A stretch of 64,000 nt of DNA from Paratinospora sagittata (Eukaryota > Streptophyta > Magnoliopsida > Ranunculales > Menispermaceae). Position numbers and translations under genes: made by a program. The DNA is taken from the NCBI GenBank assembly GCA_035771175.1, contig CM069607.1:17244001-17308000 (forward strand), read 5' to 3'. The notes under the pieces are model-generated. The model made no database searches, had not been told where the DNA came from, and was given only the letters and a program-made list of their open reading frames with translations. Shown here piece after piece: positions 12,101 through 19,698 of this stretch (position 1 is the stretch's first letter; every line of letters begins with the position of its first letter).

Positions 12101-15100
12101 TGTGGATGCAAATGGGTTTATACAGTGAAATACAAAGCAGATGGGTCCCTAGAGCGCTACAAGGCAAGATTGGTAGCCAAAGGATATACTCAGACATATG
12201 GTGTGGACTATCAAGAGACATTTGCTCCAGTTGCAAAAATGAATACTGTGAGACTTCTTTTGTCATTGGCAGCTAATTATGACTGGGATCTGCAACAATT
12301 TGATGTAAAAAACGCATTTTTACATGGGGATTTAGAGGAAGAAATCTATATGGAAGTGCCTCCAGGATTTGGCACCACAGATAAAGTGTGCAAATTAAAA
12401 AATGCCCTGTATGGACTTAAGCAATCTCCGAGGGCATGGTTTGGTCGGTTTGCCAAAGTAATGACAAGTATGGGATATAAACAAAGCCAAGGAGATCATA
12501 CTCTGTTTATTAAGCACTTGACTTCAGGGGGAGTTACAGCTCTATTAGTGTATGTTGATGACATCATCATGACAGGAAACAATGAGAACGAGAGACAAAA
12601 TTTGAAGCGGTGTTTGACCGAGGAATTTCAGATCAAAGAATTAGGGAGATTGAAATACTTCCTAGGGATTGAAGTGGCACACTCTAAACATGGAATCTTT
12701 ATCTCTCAACAGAAGTACATTACAGACCTTCTTAAAGAAACAGGGAAGCTAGCATGCAAATCAATGAATACTCCTATTGATCTTAATCACAAGCTTGGAG
12801 AAGCTGAAGAAGCGCTGACTGTTAATAAAGAGATCAAAGACTAGTAGGAAGACTCATCTATCTCTCTCACACAAGACCTGATATTGCATATGCAGTGAGT
12901 GTAATAAGTCAGTTCATGCACAATCCTAAAGATATTCATTTGCAAGCGGCTAATCGTGTTCTACAGTATCTTAAAGGGACTCCAGGACAGGGTATCTTAT
13001 TTAAACGACACACAGGAATGGTTCTTGAAGCATATACTGATTCAGACTATGCTGGTTCAGTAGTTGACAGAAGATCAACTACTGGATATTGTACGTTTCT
13101 TGGTGGGAATTTGGTGACATGGCGAAGTAAAAAACAGAATGTAGTGGCCAGATCTAGTGCTGAAGCAGAATTCCGAGCAATGACACAAGGGGTTTGTGAG
13201 CTATTATGGTTGCAAATAATTTTGACAGATTTGAAGATACACTGGAATGGCCCTATGAGACTCTATTGTGACAATAAATCTGCAATTAGCATTGCCCATA
13301 ACCCAGTTCAACATGATCGAACCAAACATATAGAGATTGATAGACACTTTATTAAAGAGAAGCTTGATAGTGGGTTGATCTGTACTCCATATATGTCTAC
13401 CAATAATCAGCTCGCCGATATGCTCACTAAAGGGTTAAATCATACTGCATTTCAAGCAAATGTGTCCAAGCTGGGAATGGTAAACCTTTATTCACCAGCT
13501 TGAGGGGGAGTGTTGAGATTTGTTTCCTATTGTTGAGATTTGTTTCCTATGCAAATTTATTTCCTGTACAGATTTGTTTCCTGTACAGAATTATTTCCTT
13601 AAGGATTTATTTTCTTTAAGGAATATAGCAGTTACTAAAATTGTAAATGTAGCTATAAGTACATAGCCCTGTATGTCTATATATATGGAGTCCCTCCATT
13701 AAGACATTACACAAGAATAAATATCCTCTCTCTTCTCCTGTGGATGTAGGCCATAAAGCCGAACCACGTTACATCTTGTGTCGTTTATTATTTTATTTTT
13801 CTTAACAATATATATAAGAAAAAACAGTGCAAAATATGCACCTTGATTTGGTTAAGATTTGATAGAGAAATAAAAAACTCTTGCAGGAAATCACTTCTTT
13901 ATTACTTTGGAGGAGAAAAAACTGAGCTTTATGATACTTCACCGAGTTGTACAAGTTTTAGACTCGACAATGAATTTTAAGATTTTTCTGATTTTATCTG
14001 TTATAAAAGAAATTGTATTGATTTAGGTGCAATTAGATTCAAATGATACGATCTGAATTGTAAATCATGCCGATTTGACAACCAATGACAACAACTATCA
14101 CTGGGCTACTATGTGTTGAGCTTCTTTCTCCTTGGGTATTAAATCTATTCTTATCTTGGATTCTGCAGCCTATTGTGTAGTTGCAGTTGAATCTGTTGGC
14201 AGACAACTGCCTATTGCTTTTCTGGAGCGAGTTAAAGAGGATTTTAACAAGAGATATGGGGGAGGAAGAGCAGCTACTGCTGTTGCCCATAGCTTGAACA
14301 AGGAGTTTGGGTAATTCCCTTTTTTGACGTGGTTGCATTTGAACTATTGATGGGAATGGGATACAACAAATTTGTGAAACAATTTATTTCACATTCTTCA
14401 AATCCATTTTCAATATTTATAGGTCAAAGTTGAAGGAGCACATGCAGTATTGTGTGGATCATCCAGAGGAGATCAGCAAGCTTTCAAAAGTAAAGGCTCA
14501 GGTTTCAGAAGTCAAGGGTGTTATGATGGAGAACATTGAGAAGGTAATGATGGAGCTATTTGCCTATCTTTTATGTTGTAACAAACTGGTTTCAATATTT
14601 ACACTTCCAAAACTAATGTGCTCTTCTCCCCTTGATTTGTTCAAAAGAGATAGTTATGATGTTACCATTAGACACAGGTTGACAGCAGGGGACATCAACC
14701 TTACAGATTTGTGCATTGGTTCCAAGTAGTTAAATCAAGCTGATTTCAAGGACCAGCCTGTCAATTTAGAGGGACATCAATACAATGGCCTTTGTTGTTA
14801 TCCTAAAATTAATTTCCCTTTGTCTAATAATGTTCATCATCCTTTCACTGATTGAACTAAAAACACTCTAGTGTATACCGTGATATGGTGTGGTTGGGTC
14901 ACAAAGCTCACTTTTTTTCTCAGGTTCTTGACCGTGGTGAAAAAATTGAGCTTCTGGTAGACAAAACAGAGAACCTTCGCTCGCAGGTTGGTTCACACTT
15001 CCTTTTTTTATAGCATGGTTAATATATATTATATATATTTTTTCTCATAGAATGCAGTGCCAGAAAAAGATGCTCATGAAAAAATCATGGAAATGCCTGC

Positions 15101-15320
15101 AAAGAATATTCTATCATTTGGGTGAGATGTGCATATTTGAAATATTATGAAACTTTTGTTGCTGCTGCTGTTGCAGGCTCAAGATTTCCGTCAACAAGGA
15201 ACCAAGATGAGGAGGAAGATGTGGTTTCAGAATATGAAGATAAAGCTGATTGTTTTGGGTATTCTGATTGCCTTGATTCTCATCATTGTTCTGTCGGTTT
15301 GTGGTGGCTTCAAATGTTGA
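1..15320 (+). CDS. VAMP72: VAMP72-group R-SNARE, 5'-partial gene in five visible exons
   Basis: Vesicle-anchored R-SNARE (longin VAMP) that pairs with Q-SNAREs to drive membrane fusion; plant VAMP72 proteins act in secretion to the plasma membrane and cell plate. Exons 1-124, 14169-14310, 14423-14543, 14924-14986 and 15177-15320 join in frame (594 nt, 197 residues plus TGA). The family is about 220 residues, so about 22-24 N-terminal residues lie upstream of the window. Order: longin domain (exons 1-2, with [20 protein letters not shown] and YCVVAVES), SNARE motif (exons 3-5) with the zero-layer Arg in [11 protein letters not shown], then a C-terminal membrane anchor ([20 protein letters not shown]) and a short tail ending GGFKC. 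All four introns are GT-AG, with phases 1, 2, 0 and 0. The coding sequence has no stop or frameshift, so the gene looks functional. The oddity is the 14-kb first visible intron packed with retroelements. The individual paralogue (721, 722, 726 or other) cannot be assigned. Confidence 0.95.
1341..1570 (+). repeat. About 48-bp tandem repeat in the LTR U3
   Basis: Five degenerate units share GGACATAAATGTCAATAT followed by CCAAAAGATCAAGG, starting near 1341, 1390, 1436, 1482 and 1525. The array ends just before the TATA box, where LTR enhancer repeats usually lie. Confidence 0.75.
1596..1604 (+). promoter_or_regulatory. LTR TATA box
   Basis: TATAAATAG lies about 310 bp into the 1285-2588 LTR and directly after its U3 tandem repeat, the usual position for an LTR promoter. 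Activity is not shown. Confidence 0.5.
2596..2607 (+). promoter_or_regulatory. Primer-binding site (tRNA-iMet)
   Basis: TGGTATCAGAGC is the standard plant retrotransposon primer-binding site complementary to the initiator tRNA-Met 3' end. It follows the LTR terminus CTACA by 7 bp. Confidence 0.75.
2844..2893. repeat. 50-bp near-perfect palindrome
   Basis: A 25-bp arm beginning CCAGCCACGTTGAGGC is followed without a loop by its reverse complement, with two mismatches, centred on TGATCA. It lies just upstream of the inverted repeat described at 2958-3069. Confidence 0.85.
2958..3069 (+). repeat. Left arm of an inverted repeat
   Basis: This stretch matches the reverse complement of 5447-5560. 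Shared blocks include AGGTCCAAGCCC and ATCACAATCAA-type sequence. The pair would form the arms of a fold-back or terminal-inverted-repeat element. The original spacer was only about 380 bp, before the LINE landed between the arms. Its class is unknown. Confidence 0.7.
3388..3402 (+). repeat. LINE target-site duplication, left copy
   Basis: GATATTAAAAGGAAA is repeated exactly at 5438-5452, directly after the LINE poly(A). Confidence 0.9.
3423..4239 (+). pseudogene. LINE reverse transcriptase fragment
   Basis: Frame 3 from 3423 reads KTDFEKAYD, then [13 protein letters not shown], then the catalytic FADD at about 3756-3767. These are motifs of non-LTR reverse transcriptase. The frame breaks near 3830, resumes as [12 protein letters not shown] (about 3846-4000) with the TYLGLPL signature, and shifts again near 3990-4070 into [20 protein letters not shown], reaching 4239. 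At least two frameshifts make it inactive. Confidence 0.88.
4240..5146 (+). pseudogene. LINE ORF2 C-terminal tail with zf-RVT remnant
   Basis: Broken frames continue the ORF2 tail. The clearest piece (4931-5146) reads [20 protein letters not shown], a C-x2-C...H-x4-C arrangement as in the zf-RVT domain found downstream of plant LINE reverse transcriptases. Several stops and frame changes separate it from the RT fragment. Confidence 0.75.
5438..5452 (+). repeat. LINE target-site duplication, right copy
   Basis: Exact repeat of 3388-3402, following nine adenines at the LINE 3' end. Confidence 0.9.
5447..5560 (+). repeat. Right arm of the inverted repeat
   Basis: Matches the reverse complement of 2958-3069 with scattered differences (for example GGGCTTGGACCTCTATTTA against AGAGGTCCAAGCCC). 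The LINE target duplication touches this arm's inner edge, so the LINE landed at the loop boundary. Confidence 0.7.
5575..5700 (+). repeat. 58-bp tandem repeat, two units plus
   Basis: Units starting near 5575, 5633 and 5691 begin ACCTTTTNA and contain TGTCTATTTNNTTGAAT. The third is partial. It adjoins the right inverted-repeat arm. Confidence 0.7.
5701..8248. other. Intronic sequence with nothing recognised
   Basis: AT-rich sequence with several poly(A) and poly(T) runs. No coding similarity, LTR terminus or array was seen. The last bases before 8249 (ATATA, 8244-8248) are the target duplication of the copia element. Confidence 0.6.
8249..8525 (+). repeat. Copia 5' LTR
   Basis: 277 bp from TGTTGAGATTTG to TTCTTAACA. 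It contains short direct repeats of TTTATTTCCTGTA type near its start and a TATATATATGG TATA-like stretch about 145 bp in. It is followed immediately by the primer-binding site. Confidence 0.93.
8526..8536 (+). promoter_or_regulatory. Copia primer-binding site
   Basis: TGGTATCAGAG abuts the LTR end and matches the initiator tRNA-Met 3' end, the usual primer of plant copia elements. Confidence 0.88.
8622..8783 (+). repeat. 81-bp tandem duplication in the copia leader
   Basis: Two units start at 8622 and 8703 with TTGAAGTTCATAGTCTTCAT and differ at only a few positions. They lie in the untranslated leader between the primer-binding site and gag. Short CTGTTCACTG repeats follow at about 8990-9070. 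Confidence 0.88.
9143..10087 (+). CDS. gag: Copia gag (UBN2-type capsid with CCHC knuckle)
   Basis: A 314-residue open frame encodes the structural protein that packages element RNA in cytoplasmic virus-like particles. An N-terminal [11 protein letters not shown] motif and a WDAVHQSYS segment mark the copia gag (UBN2) fold at about residues 25-190. A zinc knuckle [14 protein letters not shown] (C-x2-C-x4-H-x4-C) lies near residues 262-275. The start ATG at 9143 is the first after the leader. The stop at 10085-10087 falls at a short C run, and pol continues one frame over. This looks like a base loss in a single gag-pol frame, since copia elements normally encode one polyprotein. Confidence 0.9.
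   Translation: MSVTSETVQIEETVDKIEKGELPNIQAAYRLDGKNYLKWSQLVRTFLKGRGKLSHLLGTGPTPGDPKFRAWDNEDASIMAWLWNSMAPNISDTCMFLTTAKDIWDAVHQSYSKAHDAAQVYEIKVKVGTTKQGNMTVTEYANVLKTLWQELDHYRCIETKCPTDAVILKNYIEKDRVYDFLAGLNAEFDQVRVQTLSKELRTLNETISAIRTEESRRNVMLTPQKLEGSAMIANRGNDQRTHTPCAESSKVQNRDNRDNLRCTYCQKTRHTREKCWKLHGKPSTSSKDWGYNGGQQKTNGQTHLSTEQQLQPPR
10084..11676 (+). pseudogene. pol: Copia protease and integrase
   Basis: Frame 1 carries the aspartic protease active site [11 protein letters not shown] (about 10240-10270), the GAG-pre-integrase HHCC region ([11 protein letters not shown] ... CEVCELAKH), and the integrase core. The core has first Asp in HSDIWGP, second Asp in [10 protein letters not shown], and Glu in NGVAERKNG with 35 residues between the last two (DX35E). 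The second-Asp motif departs from the usual SDNGGE. Real coding likely starts upstream, joined to gag. The frame is lost between about 11600 and 11670, near a run of Cs. Confidence 0.9.
11673..12128 (+). pseudogene. pol: Copia integrase-RT linker
   Basis: Frame 3 continues the polyprotein from [10 protein letters not shown] through an acidic linker to [20 protein letters not shown] and [13 protein letters not shown], the N-terminal edge of copia reverse transcriptase. It then terminates because one base is missing near 12105, in a short G run, relative to the family frame. Confidence 0.85.
12110..12844 (+). pseudogene. pol: Copia reverse transcriptase
   Basis: Frame 2 encodes the RT core: [44 protein letters not shown], the catalytic YVDD in [12 protein letters not shown] (about 12548-12583), and [20 protein letters not shown]. 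The enzyme would copy element RNA to DNA in the particle. The frame ends at a stop at 12842-12844 after a small deletion, and RNase H follows one frame over. Confidence 0.92.
12838..13503 (+). pseudogene. pol: Copia RNase H
   Basis: Frame 1 resumes at [17 protein letters not shown] (about 12850) and runs to the polyprotein end. RNase H catalytic acidic residues are visible in [19 protein letters not shown] and LYCDNKSAI, followed by [12 protein letters not shown] and [10 protein letters not shown], typical of copia C-termini. The stop at 13501-13503 abuts the purine tract. Confidence 0.92.
13501..13510 (+). promoter_or_regulatory. Copia polypurine tract
   Basis: TGAGGGGGAG directly precedes the 3' LTR and overlaps the pol stop codon. 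It is the expected plus-strand primer of reverse transcription. Confidence 0.85.
13511..13807 (+). repeat. Copia 3' LTR with duplicated first 20 bp
   Basis: The LTR body at 13531-13807 is 277 bp and matches the 5' LTR. It is preceded by an exact extra copy of its first 20 bases, TGTTGAGATTTGTTTCCTAT (13511-13530), which lies next to the polypurine tract. The 5' LTR has only one copy. Confidence 0.93.
13813..14168. other. Distal part of VAMP72 intron 1
   Basis: Ordinary AT-rich intron sequence between the copia target duplication and the acceptor CTGCAG. A T/C-rich tract lies near the acceptor. Nothing else was recognised. Confidence 0.6.
14169..14310 (+). CDS. VAMP72: VAMP72 exon 2 (end of longin domain)
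   Basis: Reads [17 protein letters not shown], then [15 protein letters not shown], then LNKEFG, strongly conserved in VAMP72 proteins. It is bounded by AG at 14167-14168 and a GTAATT donor at 14311, phase 2. Confidence 0.96.
14423..14543 (+). CDS. VAMP72: VAMP72 exon 3 (start of SNARE motif)
   Basis: Reads [20 protein letters not shown] then [19 protein letters not shown]. The second part begins the R-SNARE heptads. Acceptor AG is at 14421-14422, donor GTAATG at 14544, phase 0. Confidence 0.96.
14924..14986 (+). CDS. VAMP72: VAMP72 exon 4 (SNARE zero layer)
   Basis: A 21-codon exon reads [11 protein letters not shown] then [10 protein letters not shown]. The Arg of DRGE is the zero-layer residue defining R-SNAREs. 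Boundaries are CAG at 14921-14923 and donor GTTGGT at 14987. Confidence 0.96.
15177..15320 (+). CDS. VAMP72: VAMP72 exon 5 (SNARE end, membrane anchor, stop)
   Basis: Reads [20 protein letters not shown], then a 20-odd residue hydrophobic anchor rich in Leu and Ile, then SVCGGFKC and TGA at 15318-15320. The basic RRK stretch before the anchor is the usual juxtamembrane segment. Acceptor GCAG ends at 15176. Confidence 0.96.
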   Translation, partial: AQDFRQQGTKMRRKMWFQNMKIKLIVLGILIALILIIVLSVCGGFKC

Positions 15321-16299
15321 TTGTTGTGCAAATTATTTTGACCACACGGCTATTGTTCTCGTTTAGCATATATACTGCATCGTTCTACGGTATTGTTTTA
15401 GTGTTTTCCTTTTTTGATCAATTTGCTTTCCTTGTATTGGATGAGGGGTTGTGAATTGTGAATGGTTTGTACGTGTGACGCTTTGCATGTATATATTTTG
15501 ATGCTTGAAATGCTGCTATTTGAGTGAAAAAAAAACTAGAAATTTTACCACCATTCAATAGTTTTGGATCTTCATAGCGGTAATACCCTTAAACTGATTC
15601 ATGAATTGGCCTCTTTAGAATTTATGATGGCCACGAGGATCGGAACTTAACTTGTAGACGATGATTAATTAAAATAAACAGAGCTTGATTAAATATGATA
15701 GAAGCGGGTGTAATCTCTCATGAGTAATGCTAGATGAACAACATTACGTATTGACTTAAAAAAAAAATAAAAAAAACATGTAAGTATTGTGTTACTGCAA
15801 GTTGATCAATTAATGAACGAACTGAAGATGAAATCGAACCTTTTGGTTTTAGAAAATATTAATTTAACTGTAAAATATTATAATTACACATGTATTTTTA
15901 TTAAATTATTTATTATATATTTTAAAATGTATAAAATATTAATATTTAATGGATATGTATACGTAACTATATGTATAGTTGTAAAATTTACAATTAGATT
16001 AATATTTTTTTTTGGTTTTTCGCAAAGCCTATTTGAGATAAAGAAACAGTTAAAAAGAAAATGTTCACTTTCATAATAATGGGTTTGACACCAATAATAT
16101 GATGTTGGTAAAATTTTGAGGACCCATAATAGTTGGGATCAGCTAATTGTTGTACTCTTTGTCAAAAAAAAGTGTTTTTATTTGCAGGTTGCCCCTAAAT
16201 TAATTCTATGGAAATTTTAAGTAGTTATATTACTTTTGAAGAATATAATATGTGATGATTCCTCTATCACTTACCATAAACCATGAAATATATTGTCGG
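15321..16299. other. VAMP72 3' flank
   Basis: Probably holds the 3' UTR. T-rich sequence to about 15520 ends near an A run (15526-15534), but no clear AATAAA signal stands out. AT-rich flank continues with nothing recognised. Confidence 0.5.
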
Positions 16300-16501
16300 A
16301 ATATTTGATTTACATGGGCCCACAAGGTTTGGACCCACTTAACAATAGTTAAGATAAGCACCAACCGATTCCATGTAAATCTCTAACTTTGGGTGAGTTA
16401 GAGATTTACATGGGATCATGGGATCATGGGATCGATTGATGCTTATCTTAACTGTTGCTAAGTGGATCCTACTTTGTGGGCGTAGATGGATCAAATATTT
16501 C
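16300..16501. mobile_element. 200-bp hairpin element (MITE-like)
   Basis: The left half from AATATTTGATTTACATGGG to CATGTAAATCTCTAACT is followed by its imperfect reverse complement, ending TGGATCAAATATTTCAAC, with only a few unpaired bases at the tip (near 16390-16400). Matching blocks include AGTTAAGATAAGCA with TGCTTATCTTAACT, and CCCACAA with TTGTGGG. There is no coding capacity. It fits a palindromic MITE, but no clear target duplication is visible. A small-RNA hairpin precursor is the alternative reading. Confidence 0.75.
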
Positions 16502-17754
16502 AACATATATATATGTTTGACCTATTGAGCATTAGATCACTCTATTGTTAACACTTTTTTAAAAGCTTAAGGTGGATCCGAGTGGAAACGTTTTATGAGT
16601 TGCCGCCTTATCCAACTCCTGTTAGGTCTTATCTCTTTTGTTATCACACCAGAACTATGTAATTAACGTAGCCTTAGGTTACTTAATTTTTGAGGAGAGC
16701 ATGTTCTCCTTTCGCTGTCAGGCTCGTAATGAAGGACGTGAAGGTAACGAAATTATCCGTGAGGCTAGCAAATGGGCTACTATCACATATAAAACTTTTA
16801 ACTTTTATTTGAATAAAGGAACGGTTTGATCTTGATTCTATGTACAATATTATTGTCATACTCCAATTTGTGCCGCCCCAGTTGTGTTGTTTATTCATGG
16901 TGAGGTAGGCGAGGTATAATAATCTCACAATCCTATCTTGGTGGTTTCCTAGTGATGATATGTCTTTAACAATACAACCTTACTTGAGGTTTACCATTAA
17001 TGACATATCAAAAGATATACTCTCCATCACAGTATTCATTGGGTACACAACATGTCAGAACTAATTCTACTTATTCAGGCCACAACCTGAAAGGCTATCC
17101 AAAGTTCTATTTTATTCCATAATCTAAGCCAGATGTTCTACCTAGTAAAACTCAACCAATGGTAGGTAGTATATGTTCTTTCTGATACATCTTAGACAAT
17201 GATAGTGAATTCAGATGTTAAGATTTTATTTCTCCATTTATCATCCATTCTACATGGTATTAAGTATCTTGCATGGAAATTTAGGTTTCATAGCTTATCT
17301 AAGGAGTCCTGCTCAACCTAGATTGTTAATCCGAAGACCAATTATCCATACTTAACACTATTGGTCCACTTTCCTAAACCAGATTTCAAGAATAACACAT
17401 ACTAACAATTAAGCAACTTATTCAAACATAACCATCATGAACAAGAATATAATATAAAGATGGTGAAATAAATGATAAACAAACTTGAAATCCACTCACT
17501 TTAGTTCGAAGTAACTTGTATAATATATTAGATTAGGCTTACACTCTCCAACTAATGATTTATACCCTTTTTCTGCAACTGCACATATAACATACTATTA
17601 CCAACGCAAAATGCATGTCTTGTATAAAGTAAGCTAAACCTTCTTCAATGAATTCAACAGTCTCAAACTTTAATTTTCAGTTCAAATTTATTTCATTTAA
17701 TAGGTAGCTGCTGTATTAATCATTTCAATCTTATACTTGGACTTGGTACTAGTC
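16502..17754. other. Non-coding, no feature recognised
   Basis: AT-rich sequence without LTR termini, arrays or protein similarity that I can see. It may be a decayed repeat. Confidence 0.4.
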
Positions 17755-18842
17755 CTACTATAGGTAATGAATGACTACCATTGGTTTACAAAACCAATTC
17801 CCTTGAGTTTTTGATGAAATTCAACTCTTCTAAAATTGATTTTCCATATCAGCTCTGTTGACCTAAGTGGATCCTACTTACATTTTTCTTAAGTGTTTTA
17901 ATGTTAACAAACAATATAACTAATGTTGTTAATGATTTCATTTAGTATATTTCAGCGCCTAAAGTTAAGATGAAGGCTAAAACAAGATTCAAGCATTTCA
18001 AGTTCAAGAATTTACCCTAGAAAAGATAACTTAAACATTCGAAGTGTGGACAAATGGACAACATAAGAAAAGAGTTTGAGAATCCTATGTAAATATAGAA
18101 TTAGAATTGTTTCAGCCAAATATCTCTCACGTTCAGTCGAGGACTGATGCTGGATGACTAAGTATGAAATTTGTCTGCTCGTCCTCCAAAGTCTTTCTGT
18201 GGGACTGCCTCATTTTGGACCTGTAAAAGGTGGTGACACCGGGTGGATGTCACTAAAGCTACTCTGATGCCTAAGTTAGATTATGTAGGATAAAAAGTAG
18301 AAGTGCAGAGAGTTGGAGGCTTAAAGCGTACCTTTTTTTGTAGAATGAACCCCTTTTTATAGTTGAGGGAGGTGGTTTCTGCTTTTAATCCCTTTCTCCA
18401 TCAGTGGGAGTGATTTGCGTCCTTTCCTTATAAGGACTTGATTAGTGATTGTGTGCATTGGGATTCGCACGTGGTTTGATCGGGTTTATGGTTTTCGTAG
18501 ATCGGGTTTGGGAAAGAACCTTGTTTGATTGGACTTTGCCCTTGAAGCCCTTGGTTGGAGTTGAAAAGGTGCCCTCGGCCGCGGCTAAGGGGTGCTCTCA
18601 GCCATGGCCCAGGCAAAGAGTGCCTCGGCCATGGTCAAGGCAATGGGTGCCTCAGCCCTAGCTGAAGCAAGTGGTGTCTTAGTCATGGCCAAGGCATGAG
18701 AGTCCTTGACCATTGGCCGAAGCATGTTATGCTTCGGCCTTCACCGAGGCAAGGTGTGACTCAGCCTTTGCCGAGGTGTTGTTCTCGTTTCTAACACGAT
18801 TTTGTCTAGGGCTAGGTGTGAGTTTGATTTTGGGTGTAACAA
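17755..18842 (+). repeat. Direct repeat copy 1 (LTR-like, about 1.09 kb)
   Basis: Matches 19699-20654 from CTACTATAGGTAATGA to TTTTGGGTGTAACAA, with substitutions and indels throughout. Shared content includes ACAAAACCAATTCCCTTGAG, a TTTTTATAGTTGA TATA-like stretch, and the 27-bp minisatellite. Different flanks on both sides argue for two copies of one element, perhaps old LTRs, rather than a simple segmental duplication. TG...CA borders are unclear. Confidence 0.7.
18569..18782 (+). repeat. Palindromic 27-bp minisatellite, about 8 units
   Basis: Units resemble GTGCCTCGGCCATGGCCAAGG and contain a palindrome around GGCCATGGCC. They are much more GC-rich than the surroundings. The sister copy at 20451-20590 has about 5 units. 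Confidence 0.8.
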
Positions 18843-19698
18843 GAATGTAGCCTTCTTGGCTTCATATTGGTTAATTTATATTCAAATTTCATGTGTTCAT
18901 TTGATTTACACAATGATTTTTGGAAGTACTTTACGTAGTTTTGAAACATTTCATGAAAAATCATTTTGATGTCTTCAAATGTTTAAAATTAGTTAATCGT
19001 GTTGATTCGACTTCCAACTATGATTTTGGATATGGTTTTAATGTTATTGGTTTTGAAAGATCAAATTTCAAAGAATAATGATGTTTTCATGATTTAGGCT
19101 AAAAAAGCGGACTGGATAAACCCCAAAACACAATCCTGTGCACTTGAGTGGCAATGAGTGCTCTTGGGATATTGAGAAGTGTGTTGCTTTAAAGATAAAG
19201 ACGTTTCCTGAACCCAAATTTTTTTTTGGATGTTCTTGGTCATTCGAGAAGCCTGTTGCTTCAGAGAGAAGCATGTTGGTCTGATGACCCCCACCCTTGT
19301 GTATTTTGCTGATCACAAACAACATTCCAAGATATCTAACTACTTTGATTGAGTTTTTCAGTACAACATGATTACTTCTTAAAGTTAAACTCAAAGTCAA
19401 AATCAATGTATAAAGTTAATCAAGGCAAAAGAGCTTCAAGATTTACTTTAATTTTGATATAATTACTAAGATCACTTCAGGATTGTAGAATTCTTTTTAG
19501 ATCAGTGAGCCAAAGGCTTGCATACATTCAAAATTTTTCTAAGTCAATACTTTTTAAAGTCAAATTGTTTTTAGAAAAGTCAAAATTTTGATCAAAGTGT
19601 TAAAATTCGTTTTAGAATATTGTTGAACTTTAGTTTTACACATTTTATTTCATTTCAAATGTATTTGAATCAAAATAGTTGAGCAAACTAGTTTTGAA
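18843..19698. other. Spacer between the direct repeats
   Basis: About 860 bp of AT-rich sequence with no coding similarity recognised. If the repeats are LTRs, this would be the remnant of an interior. Confidence 0.4.

Larger units (their letters stand above)
8249..13807 (+). mobile_element. Ty1/copia retrotransposon, full structure, coding broken
   Basis: A 5.56-kb element with two near-identical LTRs (8249-8525 and 13511/13531-13807), an ATATA target duplication on each side (8244-8248 and 13808-13812), a primer-binding site, gag, protease, integrase, reverse transcriptase and RNase H in copia order, and a purine tract before the 3' LTR. Over 277 aligned LTR bases I count five differences, all transitions (about 98% identity), so the insertion is young. 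The single ancestral gag-pol frame is cut by four frame changes, so the copy is not autonomous. It lies in sense orientation in the VAMP72 intron. Confidence 0.95.
125..14168 (+). other. VAMP72 first visible intron, 14,044 bp
   Basis: The donor GTAAGT follows DGF at 125. The acceptor is a pyrimidine-rich stretch ending CTGCAG (AG at 14167-14168) before YCVVAVES. The intron is two orders of magnitude longer than introns 2-4 (112, 380 and 190 bp). It holds, in order, a Gypsy-type LTR, an inverted-repeat element carrying a LINE, and a copia element. The first 1.1 kb (131-1284), which includes a T tract at about 149-171, shows no recognisable feature. Confidence 0.93.

Noticed and set aside
14430..14729. 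Longer open frame continuing past VAMP72 exon 3
   Set aside because: The conserved protein stops at the GTAATG donor at 14544; the rest is intron 3 read through.
18449..18661. Pro/Arg-rich open frame ending in a repeated motif
   Set aside because: The ending is the 27-bp minisatellite, and the sister repeat does not maintain the frame.
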